Assembly: GCF_029168945.1 (NCBI RefSeq)
Contig: NC_083604.1
Location: 31,677,686 to 31,741,685 of the forward strand
From: Cannabis sativa
Lineage: Eukaryota > Streptophyta > Magnoliopsida > Rosales > Cannabaceae
Direction of reading: 5' to 3'
Length of the DNA stretch: 64,000 nt
Both the position numbers and the translations under genes were made by a program. The notes beneath the pieces were generated by a model that was not told the DNA's origin, did not search any database, and saw only the letters and a list, made by a program, of their open reading frames with translations. Positions 46,775-59,289 of the stretch are shown here, piece by piece (position 1 is the first letter of the stretch; each line of letters opens with the position of its first letter).

Positions 46775-47856
46775 TGTTGACCTCGCTTTTGGCCAACAAC
46801 AATGAGTCTAGATTGTAAGCGAAAAGTAGTATAAGGTATATGTAATATAATAAAGTAAATAAAGATACAAGAATTTTATAGAGGTTCAGCCCCGAGCAAT
46901 CCGGTAATAGTCTAATCCTCTTGCTTTGTATTGACTTAAGAACAAGGAATGTAATGATCCCTTTTCTTAGAGCTCTTACAATGATATCTCTGAATATGAA
47001 TTCTTAGATAAGTTTCCCCCTGCCCAGTGAGTATGGATCACTATTTATAGGGCTATAAGGTTTGAGGGAAGAGTTTCCCTTTTGATTACAATTGATATAA
47101 TTGGAAAGATTGCATATTAAATAAAGAATACACTAATCAAGGGATTCATATAGCTTGCCATATCTCTCTGATCTGATCCCAAAATTATAGGAATTTCTTC
47201 TGTGACTGACGATGCGAAAGCTAAAACTGCTAAGTGTTAGCGTGTTGTTCGGATTGCTCACTGCCCGGTTAAGAAGGCTTCGTCTGAGCGAATATATGTG
47301 GTGCTCTGTTTGGCATATCCCTTGCGAGAAGCCATATAAAGTTGATTCCACGTGTCACAATCATGTGATGCTACGGCAGAGTACAAAAATTGGGATAACA
47401 TTTGCCCCCAAGTCTGTACGGAATTTCTGAAGTTGCATGTAGAATTCATCTGAGCTGCCCTTGCATTTGAATGTGTGACACGTGTTAGGCGTGTCTGTTC
47501 GCGATTCGATGTGAGGTTGGCCAGGCGTCTCTTTAGTTTTTGGCTAATTAATGCTCTGACTCAATTAATGCCTCGAGACCCAGTTTTCTCTCACCACGTT
47601 TGACGGTTACACTTAATTATATTTAATTTCCCAATATTTGCTTTTTGGGAGGAACCGATGCGTCTAGGACATTTTAAATGATTGCCTTTTTTCACCACTT
47701 TGCCTATAAATAAGGCTGAATATCCTTCACAAGTTTACATTTTTCTCCATTAAACAAAACTCAGAGCAAAAAAGGTTTTTACTTCGAGTTTGTTGTGAGA
47801 TTTCTACCAAAAGCCTCCGAGCAGCTTCATCTGGACTGAACTCAAACATCGAACAA
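46775..47856 (-). repeat. T2 3' LTR (right end approximate)
   Basis: Starts TGTTGACCTCGC. GAGGTTCAGCC near 46880 parallels ACGTGGTTCTGC in the T1 LTR, a U5-proximal feature. A minus-strand TATA box (CTATAAATAG) is at 47041-47050. The right end is set at GAACA, before a pyrimidine-rich stretch (47874-47890) that could be the complement of the PPT; this is not certain. Confidence 0.5.
47704..47715 (+). promoter_or_regulatory. Plus-strand TATA box for additional ORF
   Basis: CTATAAATAAGG facing the additional ORF, opposite in direction to the LTR promoter at 47041-47050. A GTAAGT donor (47861) and TTTTCTAG acceptor (48152) could bound a 292-base leader intron. Confidence 0.5.
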
Positions 47857-48152
47857 TGAGTAAGTTTACAATTTCCTCCTCTTTTTACTTTGCATGTTTA
47901 ACTTTTGGGTTTCATACATGGGTTTCTTACATGATGTTGGCCTTTGATCGCACATTGTTCGTCTTTCACCTCGCTCATTCGAAGTTTCGAGAAATATAAC
48001 CTTAAACCCAAAAAATTTCAAACTTTTGGGTTTTGAATTATTTTTCAATATTTTCATTCTTTTAATCGGTTGAGTACTCTTGGTCGGCATATTTTCCTGT
48101 TTATTGTTTGATATCCTGACCAAACACTCATCTCATGTGTTGCCTTTTCTAG

Positions 48153-51100
48153 ATGAACCCTGGTGAGTTTTTGGGAAGCGAACACCGAATTGATTACGAC
48201 CTACTTTAAATTCTGTACGAGGATCACCCTCATCTCCGTGCCAGTCTGTCCTCTTCGAGTGACCGACTTTCCAATTCGAGCTTTGAAGATTGTGAGGTGA
48301 GTAGTGAATGCTCTTCTACTCCAGAACCTGAAGTGCAACACCACTATTACTCCGAGCAGATCGCTGGAGAGGGGTACGACTTCTTCATTTTGGAATTGAA
48401 GAATGGTTGGAGGCGTTATCTGTCGTCCAACTGGACATACATTGTCCGGCCAGGTGTTCCTGACCTTTACCTGTTGGCCTTCCAAGTTCGGGGAACTTTG
48501 GCATTTCAATTGTTGTTCCTACTGTTACGTTTGCATGCTTACACCAGTATCTGTCCAACAGTAGGATGATGGCTCAGACAAAACAAACGATGTAAAAGGC
48601 CAACGCATCTGATCCTCACGTGGCGTAGCTCGCCACATTTTCGAGTGCCAAACAGGATCTACCCGTCTAGCAGGAGGGAGATCATGAGGGGGACATTAAT
48701 GTCCAGGAAATTGAGAAACAGGACGACGTCCCTCTTGGCAGCCCTTCCGAGGTTGAGGAGGAAAAGGAGGCTAGACCTCCAAACTTTGGAGGATATAATG
48801 CGGTCAGGGAGCCAGTGTCTACGAAGGGCGAAGTCTTAGTCAACGGAGTGGACTATGTCATCGAGGAGCTGACTGAAGCAGTTCCTCACAGGAGGCAAGG
48901 TGCCTTAGGTGCAAGATGGGTGAGTCCTCCATCGAAGATCACTGAAGCGCGCATGAAGGAGTTGGACCAGTCTAGTTATCTAGGCGGTCTTAAATGCTAC
49001 ATCGCTGCTTCAAATCACCGAGCCACAAACCCGCGGAAGGGGATGTGTGCTTGGTCGCCCACACCAAATAAGGGGCAATGTTGCTTCTGAACCCGTACTT
49101 CAGGAAGGTCGCAGATTATTTTCGCCTTTGTCCAACCCAGTTTACTCCCAAGGGCATTAAGTATTTGTTTTCCCTTATCATCCTCTACGCCATCCAGAAA
49201 TAGGGTGTGCCTTCTCCGCACGAGGTCAGTTGGTTTTGTGACCTGAAGTCTACCCCCAAGAAAAACAGGTTGGGGTACTTCTACTTCTCTCAGCCATATT
49301 TCAAATGGTTGACAGGCACCGTGGACAAGGTTGTGAGCAAAATCAGGAGTTTTGTTGACGAGTATTACTTTGTGGAAGGCATGGGCACCACTTATACTCG
49401 GTTTCAGTAGATTCTGATATATTTCCGTCCACCCCTGACACTGGCTCTTAGCGACAGAGCTCAGAGGTTTGTTCAACTGCCAGATGCTGCTCGGAATATA
49501 ACCCTGTTGACCTCGGAGGCCAATTTTGTGGCGTACGAGCTGTAGCCAGCCCACTTTATACCTCAGTTTGTGAAGGGGAGGAAGAAGAAGTCTAGTGCTT
49601 GCCGGGCTGGGGGAGCTGAGTAGGAGAAGGAGCTCATTCAACTTAAGTGTGAGGCTTAGTTTAAGGGAAGTGCAAGAGCCAAGCAGTATGCTCAAGAGTA
49701 TTCTGAGCAGGAGAAGGAGCTCATTCAACTTAAGCATGAGGCTAAGTGGAAGGGAGGAGCTGAGGCCGAACAACGTGCTCAAGAATATTCTAAGCAGGAA
49801 GATAAGGCTAAGGAAAAGGAGGAAAGGCCACTCAAAAGGAAGAAGACTCTCTCGACCTGGCAAAGGTCCATCAAACATATGATCCAGATCAGGGAGCCCA
49901 ATCTACCTGCTCGGCCATCCACCCCTGTAGAAGGAAAGGGGAAAGCCGTCCTGGAGGAGCAAGAAGACTTGTCGGATGACGATGCCCCATCAGTACTTGT
50001 TCGGGCATATTCCCCTCCCAGAGGGCAGGGCACTCTATCTTATTTTCAGCTATCTTAATTATCATGCCTTCATATGTCTTATGCTTTTTCTGACTATGTT
50101 ACTTTTATTACGCACAAACACGTATCAGAAAATGCTTGAGGCCTTAAAAAAGAGAGTGGGAGGAAGCGCGAGTACCCCGGCCAAGAAGTCCAATGGTGGT
50201 GAGACGACCCCGTCTAGAGAGAAGGCATCAGCCGAGGTGGTCATTGATCTTTCTGAGGACCAAACTGTTGTGGACCCTCCTGTCTCAAAAATGACCAAGT
50301 CTAGGGATTCTAGAGGAGGTAGCTCAGACAGGCTAGAGCAGGCAGAGGGCGGATTTGAGCTGATCAAAAGCGGGTCCGAACAGATTAAGGCCCCTGCTCC
50401 ACCTCTAGTACTGCACCTAGAGACCAAATGAGGCAGAGAAATGATCACTCACTATGTGACTTGGTCGGTTCCTGAGGTTAACGAGAAGCTGGCTGTGGCA
50501 GACAATGACCTTTTTCTAGAGTTGGTCATGGGAGGAGTGCTGAAAGAGCTTTCGAGGGTAAGTCTTTTCTGACAGTTTCCTTTTGTCTTTCTTCAATTAG
50601 TTAAGATTTTGATATTATTCCCTGTATAGACCGGTTTGAAGATGGCTTATGCTTATTCTTGAGCTAAGTCAGCTGCTGCTAAGAACGCTTCCATTTCCAA
50701 CACAATGCGGACGGAAGTGGACTTAGCCGAGAAGGATGCCGAGGAAGCCATAGTTAACCTTGGGGCTGTCCGGATAGAACTGGGAGAAGTCAATAAGAAG
50801 CTTCTTGCTGCTGAGAACAAGGTGACCGAACTGACCAAGGATCTATAAGCCATGCCATCCACCAAATAACTTGAAGCTGATATTACCTCTTTATCTAAGG
50901 ATGTGACCAACCTTCAAGAAGAAAGGGAGGTTCTCTGGACACTTTTCCACAGGTTGGAAGAAGAGAAAAAAGCAAAGGAGGAGGAGCTTGGAGACGAAGT
51001 TGAGAAGTATAAGTCAGAGACCGAGCAGTAGAAATCGGAAGTGGAGAGGCTCGGAGGGAAAGTGAATGCCCTAGAGACAGCTGGTCTTGAGATTTTTTAT

Positions 51101-51370
51101 GACTTTTGAAAGGCCAATCCCAAGGAAAATTTTGAATACTTGAACGAATCCAAAGACATGTTTCTCGAATACTATACTACTCAGGCGGCCTACGAGGAAT
51201 TCGAGGCGACCCCTTCCACCTCTCCAACTGATCAAAGAGTTGAAGTGCCTCCTGTCCAGACAAATGATCCTCCAGCTCCAGTTGACCCAGTTGACCTGCA
51301 CAAAGAGCCTGGGACTACAGCTGTTAGAATGTTCCTTTTTCTATCTCTGTTTTATCTGTTTGGTCTTTAA
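48153..51370 (+). pseudogene. T2 additional ORF, degenerate
   Basis: MNPGEF starts at 48153 directly after an acceptor-like site. Readable pieces in order: acidic N-terminal region; LNPYFRKVADYFRLCPTQFTPKG and SPHEVSWFCDLKSTPKK (plant transposon protein type domain, 49085-49270); FKWLTGTVDKVVSKIRSFVDEYYF; lysine/glutamate-rich repeats; PSREKASAEVVIDLSEDQTVV; then a coiled-coil region (50640-51100) and FLEYYTTQAAYEEF. At least ten in-frame stops or shifts interrupt it. Its function is unknown even in intact relatives. Small introns may explain a few interruptions but not all. Confidence 0.6.
49622..49795 (+). repeat. Two tandem 87-bp coding repeats
   Basis: Two 29-codon units starting AGGAGAAGGAGCTCATTCAA at 49622 and 49709. 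They encode EKELIQLK-type heptad-like, charged repeats in the additional ORF. The first unit carries a stop. Confidence 0.85.
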
Positions 51371-52040
51371 ACTTGGAATTTATTTTTCATTTTTTGGACA
51401 ACTAGCTTACCGGGCATCCTTTAATCCCGAGTTGGCATGCTTTTGTTATCTTTAATGAATTTCATTCTCTGTTTATAATCATCATGCAATTGTGTTTGTT
51501 TTATTTTTTACCAAATGCTTCGTACAGGTATAGGTGCCCCCAAGTGACCAAGCAGACTTATGAATCTTGGTCACTTTTCATATATTTTTACAAGTATACT
51601 TTCTTGTCTATTCGAGGTTTTGGGTTCGACCAAACCTTTTGTATGCATTGGATGGTAAACTAATATCATGCTAATGGATTCGACTCAATTTGAATTTTGA
51701 AATAAACATCTTTATTCATTTATTGATCGGAAGTATGTTTGTTACTGTAGTAACTTACATCAAAGCTATTATGTTGATCTGATCTGATCTTTAGCTTAAC
51801 ATGAAATAAAACAAATTGTAGAAATTAAAAATTGTACTTTCAAAAATGGTCATCCGACCTGAGTACTTGAGAACTTGATCCAAACCTTTGGGCGTGGTCC
51901 GCCCAGAAGCCCATTCACTTAAGAGCAAATGTTCTTTTGTTTTGTACTTGATATGGTCATCCAACCTAGTACTTCTATTGGTAGTATTTTCTTATATGTT
52001 CCCCATTCTAGTACCTTGGTACCAGAACGAGTTGCATTTT
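51371..52040. other. Spacer between converging additional ORF and integrase
   Basis: AT-rich, with no supported gene. The ends of the plus-strand additional ORF and the minus-strand pol face each other across it. Confidence 0.5.
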
Positions 52041-53250
52041 TTAATCATACTTACCCAATTTGTACGCCCCTGACTCTAGAACTTTGACTACTTGATGTGG
52101 TCCTTCCCAATTAGGTCCGAGCACACATGCCATACTATCTTTGGTGTTTAAAAATACTATTGTTAGGACCATATCTCGCACAAAAAATTTATGAGCTTTC
52201 ACTTGTTTGTTGAAATACCGAGCTACTTTTTGCTGATGGGCTATCAATTTTAAGTTTGTTGTGGCTCGCTTTTCTTCAATTTCATCAAGTGATTCTGCAA
52301 GGAGTACATTATTGGCCTCTTGGAATTATGTCAATCTTCTGTGGGATAGTGGCTCGAGTTCTACGGGCAGAATAGCTTCATATCCATACGCCGTGGCCAA
52401 TGGAGTCTGTTTGGTTACTGTTCTTTCAGTTGTTCGGTACGACCATAGAACATCAGGAAGTTCCTCTCGCCAATTTCCTTTGCCGTCCTCAAGTCTCTTC
52501 TTTAAGGTATCCTTCAATGTCTTGTTGATTGCTTCAACTTGACCATTTGCTTGGGGAAGCGCCACAACGGAGAAATTTTTGATGATACCATGGTTCGTAC
52601 AGAAATCGATAAAGGATTGGCTGTCAAACTGCTTGCCGTTGTTTGAGACTATTTTATACGGCAATCCGAACCAGCAAATTATGTTCTTCACAATGATGTC
52701 TTGCAATTTTTTGTACGTGATGGTTGCTAATGGCTCGGCTTCTATCAACTTGGTGAAGTAATTAATCGCAACCACTGCATACTGTACGCCACCTTTGCCC
52801 CTTGGGTAATGGTCCGATTAAGTCGATTCCCCAAATGGCGAAAGGCCAAGAACTTTGCATCTGAGTAAACTCGTTGGGCAGTGCCCGAGGTATCTTCAAA
52901 AATCTCTGGCATTTATCACATTTTTTAACATAGGCCTCGGAATCTTCTATCATTGTCGGCCAAAAATAACCTTGCCTTAGAATTTTCTTTGATAAACTCT
53001 GCACGACAGCATGGTTGCCACAAAATCCATCATGTACTTTAGAAAAAAGTCGTCCAGCTTCTTATTGTGTAACACACCTAAGCAATGCCTTGGAGAATCC
53101 TCGTCTATACATAACTCCCTCTATTATGATGTACCGTGCAACCTTCCTTCTCATTTTTTGAGCTTTGTTTCTATTATTTGGGAGTTTTCCATTGTTGAGG
53201 TAGGCTGCTATTGGCGTCATCCAGTTCGGGGATGTATCAATCATTTCAAT
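52041..53250 (-). pseudogene. pol: T2 integrase
   Basis: N-terminal zinc part: LRQGYFWPTM and CDKCQRF (52762-53004), preceded by a less clear stretch to about 53244. Catalytic core: GIDLIGPLP, then INYFTKLIEAEPLATIT, IVSNNGKQFD and ANGQVEAINK (52326-52775). C-terminal part: KFFVRDMVLTIVF and LGPNWEGPHQVV (52041-52247). The first Asp and the Glu of the DDE triad are present, but the second Asp is Asn (SNNG for SDNG). Frameshifts near 52250-52330 and 52770 split it. Confidence 0.88.
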
Positions 53251-53286
53251 CTCTTCTGTGCCGGTGATGCTGGGTTATTTGAGAAA

Positions 53287-53862
53287 CTAAATAGGAATTA
53301 GATTTGCTCTATCATTTACATTGTTGCTTGCAAGTCGAGCTAACGCATCAGCAGTCGTGTTTTCTTCCCTTGGAATTTGTCTGAGAGCATAGCTTTTAAA
53401 CTGGGCAAGCAGATCGTGTATTTTACTCAAATACGCTATCATCTTCTCCCCTCGAGCGTCGTATTCTCCAGATACATGATTTACCACAAGTTGTGAAGTA
53501 CTGCAGATCTCAATGTGCTCGGCCTTCATTTCCTGGGCTAGTTTTAGACCGGCGATTAGAGCTTCATATTCAGCCTCATTATTTGATGCCCTAAATCCAA
53601 ATTTGACTACAGCGTGCAGGTGTTATCCCCCAGGTGTGACAAGGGCGATTCCTGCACCGGATAGTTGACTTGTAGCCAACCCGTCCACATGTAGTTTCCA
53701 AGTCAGTTTGTCTTCACTGTTACTTGGCTGGGGTATTTGTACTTGCTCGGGGTTGTTTTTTGATACGCTTTCTTCCTTGCCCGTGCATTTAGCTACAAAA
53801 TCCGCTAAGGCCTGACCTTTAATCATTGTTTGGAGTTGAAAGATAATCTCATACTGACCCAA
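53287..53862 (-). pseudogene. pol: T2 second (archaeal-type) RNase H
   Basis: 53623-53862 has IKGQALADFVA, then LHVDGLATSQLSGAGIALVTPGG, the first strand pair with a catalytic Asp. 53287-53529 has TSQLVVNHVSGEY, MIAYLSKIHDLL and IPREENTTADALARLA, the later strands with the last conserved Asp. A frameshift near 53530-53620 separates them. An extra RNase H between the normal RNase H and integrase is diagnostic of the Tat lineage. Confidence 0.87.
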
Positions 53863-53869
53863 CTTTACT

Positions 53870-54267
53870 GCCCACTTGAGTAACTATCCAAAGGCGTCTG
53901 GTTTTTGCAATATTTGACGCAACGGTTGGTCAGTGTATACCCGAACAGGATGAGCTTGAAAATGGGGCCTCAACTTTGTTATTGCTAGAATTAGGCAATA
54001 AGTGAATTTTCTATCAATGGATATCGGCCTTCAGCCTCAATGAGTCTTTACTGATGTAATAGACTGGGTGTTGTATGCTGTTTTCCTCTCTGATCAGTAC
54101 GGCACTTACAGCATGCTCCATGACAGGCAGGTATATCCCAAGTTATTCTACGTCCAGAGGCTTTGAGAGTACAAGAGGTTTTGCGAGTTGCATTTGTAGC
54201 TCTTGAAAAGCTTTTTCACATTCCTCCGTCCACTCAAATTGTTTATTTCCCCGCAGGAAGTGGAAGA
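53870..54267 (-). pseudogene. pol: T2 RT thumb and first RNase H, truncated
   Basis: The minus strand from 54267 reads FEWTEECEKAF, then LAKPLVLSKPLDV and, after stops, a YYIS-type RNase H block. It is interrupted by copia element D at 54268; flanking bases there are GAAGA. Homologous to but clearly diverged from 38961-39394 of T1. Confidence 0.7.
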
Positions 54268-56116
54268 TGTTGGGTTTTGTGCCCGAAATAAAACCCATTT
54301 CAATATAATCAGATTTACTTATTAATAAAGATTAGAACTAACATTTTATGTTGCATGGTTCACATGATTTCTTTCATGATTATATATATAATGTATGAAT
54401 TCCATTTAAGTCCAGAACATATGAATTTGTTAATGATTATAGTGTTGTCAGCACAGTGGAATATAATCTTAATTATATGTTTGAAAGTTTATTACCTGAT
54501 TTGTCAGAACACTGGATTTAGACTGACATGGTATAATCAGCGATAGGTATTCTTACACCTTAGAAAAGTGTTATGTCCTTTCCAGGACATTAGCAAGGAT
54601 TACCAGTATTGGATGTATCGAGTATATATCGGAAGGGACCTATATTGAACTTTGATTAGATATATTAGAATTTACCATAATATCTACTCAAATCAATATC
54701 ACCTATTGATCCTAGATCAAATGATCTTAATCCTGATATGATTAGGTTCAATCTCAAGAGTGTTATTCGTGTTCTTTGATTTGTTAGTTAAGCCTACTTT
54801 TGGGTCAGGGTCATACGTACATTTTGGGAACACGGTAGTGCAATTGAGTGGGAGCGCTAACATAAATATGGAATCTATAGCTTCTTTCTGGCGAATAGAA
54901 TGTAAAGGATGATTTCCTTCGAGCTTAACCAAACGAAAATAAATGGTGGAGTACTCATTTCACTTAGCTGAAATATCATTTATACAGGGTTAAGTGTTTT
55001 AAGGATAAAATACATTGTAGGGTGTTACGGTAATTTAATCCCTTTACAGTGAAAATCATCTATATAGAGGATCATTGATCAAATTAGGATTATAACAATG
55101 GATAACTAATGACGTATCTAAATCATGGAACATATAGAGAGTTCTATATGACTGAGAGTGAAATTCCATGTTCTAAGAGTGGATTCAATAAGGAATTAAT
55201 AAGTTAGGGAATTTACTTGGTAAATTCGGTTCGACTTATTAGAAGCTCGGTTATATAGACCCATGGTCCCCATACTAGTTGAGACCATACTGCTTGTAAG
55301 ACTCAGTTAATTGATTTTAATTAATCAATTATAATTCTAAAAGTTAGACTATGTCTACTTTAAGAATTTTCACTAAGCAATGGTGAAATTGTAAAGAAAA
55401 GAGAATCTAGGTTTATTTATTAATTAAGATATTTATATGTCTAAATTAATAAATATATTAAATGGCAATATTATTCAATAATTATTTTTAGTTATTAAAT
55501 AATTAGAATTGGCATTTAAGTGGTTAAATTGGAAAATTGGCATTTTTGAGAAAATGGGAATAAAAAATAACAAAATGGGAAAGTTGCAAAGTGAAGCCCA
55601 ATTTCCTATTCTGGCCGCCCACTATGCAAAGCTCTTTACCATTTTATTTTTTCATTATTTTAATGCCACACAATTCTAACCTAAACCTAGAGGGCATTCT
55701 ATAAATAGAAAGTGTTGGCTTCAAGAAACTCATAACTTTGCACATTGTTTCCTTCAGAAAAAGCCTACACGCCACTTTCTCTCTCTTTTCCTCTCTACAA
55801 TTTCCATTCCCTTGAGTGAATGATTAGTGCCCACACACATCAAGTGGTACCTCAATCATATTATGTAAGATTGCGGAAAATGAGCATCAAAAGAAGGAGA
55901 GAAAGAGATCCATATTCAGATCTTGATTATGCTCTGCTACAGAAAGGAATCAAGGGCTACAGATCTGAATGGAAGGAGTCATTATATTCCGTTGCACCCA
56001 ATGTAAGGTTTTGTTAAACTCTTATGTGTTTATTTCATTGTTTTAGAAATTCATATTAGGATGTTAATGAAACATACTTGGTAGTAAATCTAGATCCTGG
56101 TAAAATATTTCCAACA
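54268..56116 (+). repeat. 5' LTR of element D (1849 bp)
   Basis: TGTTGGGTTTTGTGCCC to TTTCCAACA. TATA box CTATAAATAG at 55699-55708. Confidence 0.92.
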
Positions 56117-56118
56117 AC

Positions 56119-56135
56119 TGGCACAAGAGCCATGG
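56119..56135 (+). other. Variant primer binding site of element D
   Basis: TGGCACAAGAGCCATGG in the PBS position, differing from TGGTATCAGAGCC of elements 1 and A but close to E (TGGCACCAGAGCC) and F. Confidence 0.7.
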
Positions 56136-56384
56136 TAATGATTTACTTTCATGAAATATGAATTAAAACGATGTTTTATATGTTATGTGTTGATTTGGAT
56201 GGTTTCATGTTGGTTTATGTGCTTATGTGATGACAGTTTATGTTGTACGAATTTTTTCCATGAAAAATATTTTTTTTCTATTTTTGAAAATATTTTATTT
56301 GGATTCCTTGTGAAAAATTAAGCAATTTTTGTTTTTACGGAACTTATTTCCGATGAAAAACGAAAAAGATATGAATTTGGGAAA

Positions 56385-56600
56385 ATCGCGATTCAAGGCT
56401 GTCGAGTGGGTGCTTGTGAGCACCAGGCACTCGGTCAGGCCCCCCCTCATCCGCGCGCGTGAATCTTGCAGCTGACCGAGTTTTCTCAGTCAAGCATGCT
56501 GCAGGCGCAGAATTTACTCGGCATCCCCTCCATGTCCGCGCGCGAAGCCCCTGCATGCAACCTATTTTGGGCTACTCGTGCGACCTTGCTGCCAGCAGTC
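56385..56600 (+). other. GC-rich structured leader island of element D
   Basis: Two CCGCGCGCG runs (about 56451 and 56536) and a hairpin at 56404-56432 with stems GAGTG/CACTC and GGTGC/GCACC. The same hairpin, inverted, is at 21823-21853 in element F. Different from the A/E type of island. Frames over this block (56344-56716) are not genes. Confidence 0.55.
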
Positions 56601-59285
56601 CCAAATTGCATTTTTTGGGGTTTTTTCCCCAAAAATCCAATTTTTTATGGGATTGTTTTCCAAAATTCATTTTTCAAATTTTAAATATTTTCAATTTGAA
56701 ATATTTCCAATTTTAAATATTTCCATTTTGGAATATTTCCAATTTTAAATATTTCCTATTATGGTAAGATTTAAAAAGTTGTTAACTTCTTTAATATTTA
56801 TGTATTATTTAATATAAGATTAGATATTTTGATATTTAACATATTTTAAATTAAAAGATAACTTTGTCTTTTTATTTAAATATTATATTAAAATTATCTT
56901 ATATGATAAATTAAATAATTAATAAATTTGAAATTAACATAGATATTTTTATAGATATACTTACCATAATATTTTCAAATTCAAAATTTGTTATTTTGTT
57001 AAATATTTAATTATTTATAAATTATAAGTTAAAAATGATATTTTTTCTATATATATCATTTTTTTTCCTTATTGGAAATTTATGAATTATATTTTAAATA
57101 TTTAAATAACTTAGATATTTTGTAGAAATTTGAATATTGCTTAATTTGAGATATTTTGACATATAATTATGGTAATTATTATTTATTTATTATTTTATTC
57201 CTAAAATAATAATTATCTAACCAAATCTATTTTAAAATTGGTTTATTTTATTAAATTATAAGCTTTGAAAGTGATTTTGAAGATTCTTTCCTTTCAAATC
57301 ATTGATCTTATTTGATATTTAATTTAATTTGATTCAAATAAACCTAGATATTTTAAAATTAGTTTTTTTTTTTTTTAGATTTTAGGGTTTGTTTTAACAA
57401 CCCTAAATTTTCCAAAATTTAGTTGGTTAGTTTAAAAATAATAATTTAATTATATTAATATCTTATTTCACATCTGTTACATGGACAATGTTTGTTTATT
57501 TATTTATATTATTTATTCAAAAACTTTTTTTACAAACCTATTATTTATTTGATCTAAATTGCTATGATTAACTTGTTGAAAGATCCAATGATCTGATTTT
57601 AATCATAGTCCAATTGTCAATAGATCTTATTAATAATTTGTAACAGGTAAATTTTGTACTTCTTTCTTCTGTGTAAACCTAGTAACATGATAGGGCCCAT
57701 CCAAATTATTTGACTTGTGTGAGCCTATATGTTAGCTATTGGGCTTAGATGCATATAGGAAGCCCATTTAAGTTTTACTAAGTAAATGGACTAGGTTGCT
57801 AAAATAAAATTTGACATAAGTAATTTTATTTAGGCTCAATTAAATTTGGGCTTATTCAATGAATAACAACTATTTATTTAAAGGTTAAATTCCTCTCTTT
57901 TGGGCCTTGTGTGAGAGTTGGGGGCCTATAGAAGTGGGTACGATATACTGAACCCAGCTCCCCCTCACATGAACTATCCCAATTGTGGAGGCCCATTTGC
58001 CTTATTTAAATAATTGTATTAGGTTAATTATATTAGTCTAACCTAATTAAAATTAAATTAGCAACATAATTAACTTTTAAAATATATGAAATTTATTTTT
58101 CATTTTAATATTTTAAAGTTAATTTTAGAAAAACACTTAGTTAATGATATGTATTCTAGATAGTTATTTCTAGTACTAGTTATTATTTCTAATATTAAAT
58201 AGGAAAATATCATTGATTGTGAAATTAATTGTTTCATAATTAATTTTGGTACAATCTAAGTTTAGTATATTTTCTTAGTATTAAACTAGAATTAATAATT
58301 AAGTTTCCTCTATACTTAATTATTTATTTCTTGAATTTAATACATATAATTAAATTGAAAATTCAATATCTAAGTTGATTTTCATCATGGTACTTAAATA
58401 TTGTTATTTTCATGTTAATTAATTAAAGATGAAAATTATCTTAAGTTTGGAATCTTATTTCAGAATAACTTAAATCTGAATAATTTTCAAAATATATTTT
58501 ATTTTATTTTATTAATCTTTTTCCCAAAATTTCGAAATTGCATTTCTTTAATGCAGAAATTTCGAATTTTATTTGAAAAATAGATTAAAGTTGAAAATTA
58601 TTTATTTTAATTTTGGACTAACTTAAATCAATGATTTTTTCATTTAATGATTAATTAAAATAAATGAACTAAAATATATCATTATTAGAAATTGAATTAA
58701 TTAGTCAATGAAAGTCTAGATAGATATGATCTGTTTTGCTTGAACTATTTTTCTAGTGTATTTAATTAAATAGAAAATTAATATTTAAGTTGATTCTTAA
58801 TCATGATAGTTAAATATTTGAAATTTTTCTTAAATATTTAATTAAATAGGAAAATTATATTTTTGTTGTAAATTAATTTTATTAATTAATTTTGGGCCAA
58901 CATAAAATTAAGATAATTTTTCCAGGATTTATTTTTTATTTTATTTTAAAGCATTTTCGAAAGTAGTATTCTTATACACTTCATTTTTTGAAATGCAATA
59001 TATATTTATAGGAAATTAAATTTGAGTTGTAAATTAATTTAAATTAATTTTGAAACAACTTATATTGCATATTTTTCTAAATATTTATGGAAATTATTAC
59101 TAAGATGGAAATAATTCACGTTATTTTCATATCCATCTAAGTATAATTTATAAATATTAAATTAAAATTTATATTTAGAATTTTTTATTCTAAATTGGAA
59201 ATTTTAATTAAATAAATATATATTTAAAATAAATTGATTAAAATAAATATTAGAAGAAAATACAACTTTCATTAAATAATGAGCT
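56601..59285 (+). other. AT-rich leader of element D
   Basis: Non-coding, the inverted equivalent of 9660-12330 in element F. Has a hairpin TTGGGG...CCCCAA near 56615-56635 and the conserved stem block at 57902-57992. Confidence 0.8.
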
Positions 59286-59289
59286 TTAT

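Larger units (their letters stand above)
46775..54267 (-). mobile_element. Ty3/gypsy Tat-lineage element T2 with antisense additional ORF
   Basis: On the minus strand from right to left: RNase H (cut by copia element D at 54267), second RNase H, integrase, then a plus-strand additional ORF, then the 3' LTR. Pol followed by an oppositely oriented additional ORF before the 3' LTR is an arrangement known from Tat-lineage elements. RT, gag and 5' LTR would lie beyond D. Confidence 0.8.

Noticed and set aside
49015..49878. 287-codon minus-strand open frame, leucine-rich
   Set aside because: It is the complement of the lysine/glutamate-rich additional ORF on the plus strand; the leucines mirror the repeated AAG/GAG codons. 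No domain is recognisable.
38961..54267. T1 and T2 as two halves of one Tat element split by an insertion
   Set aside because: On the minus strand the order would be wrong (integrase upstream of gag), and both contain the RT thumb and first RNase H with different sequence. They are two elements.
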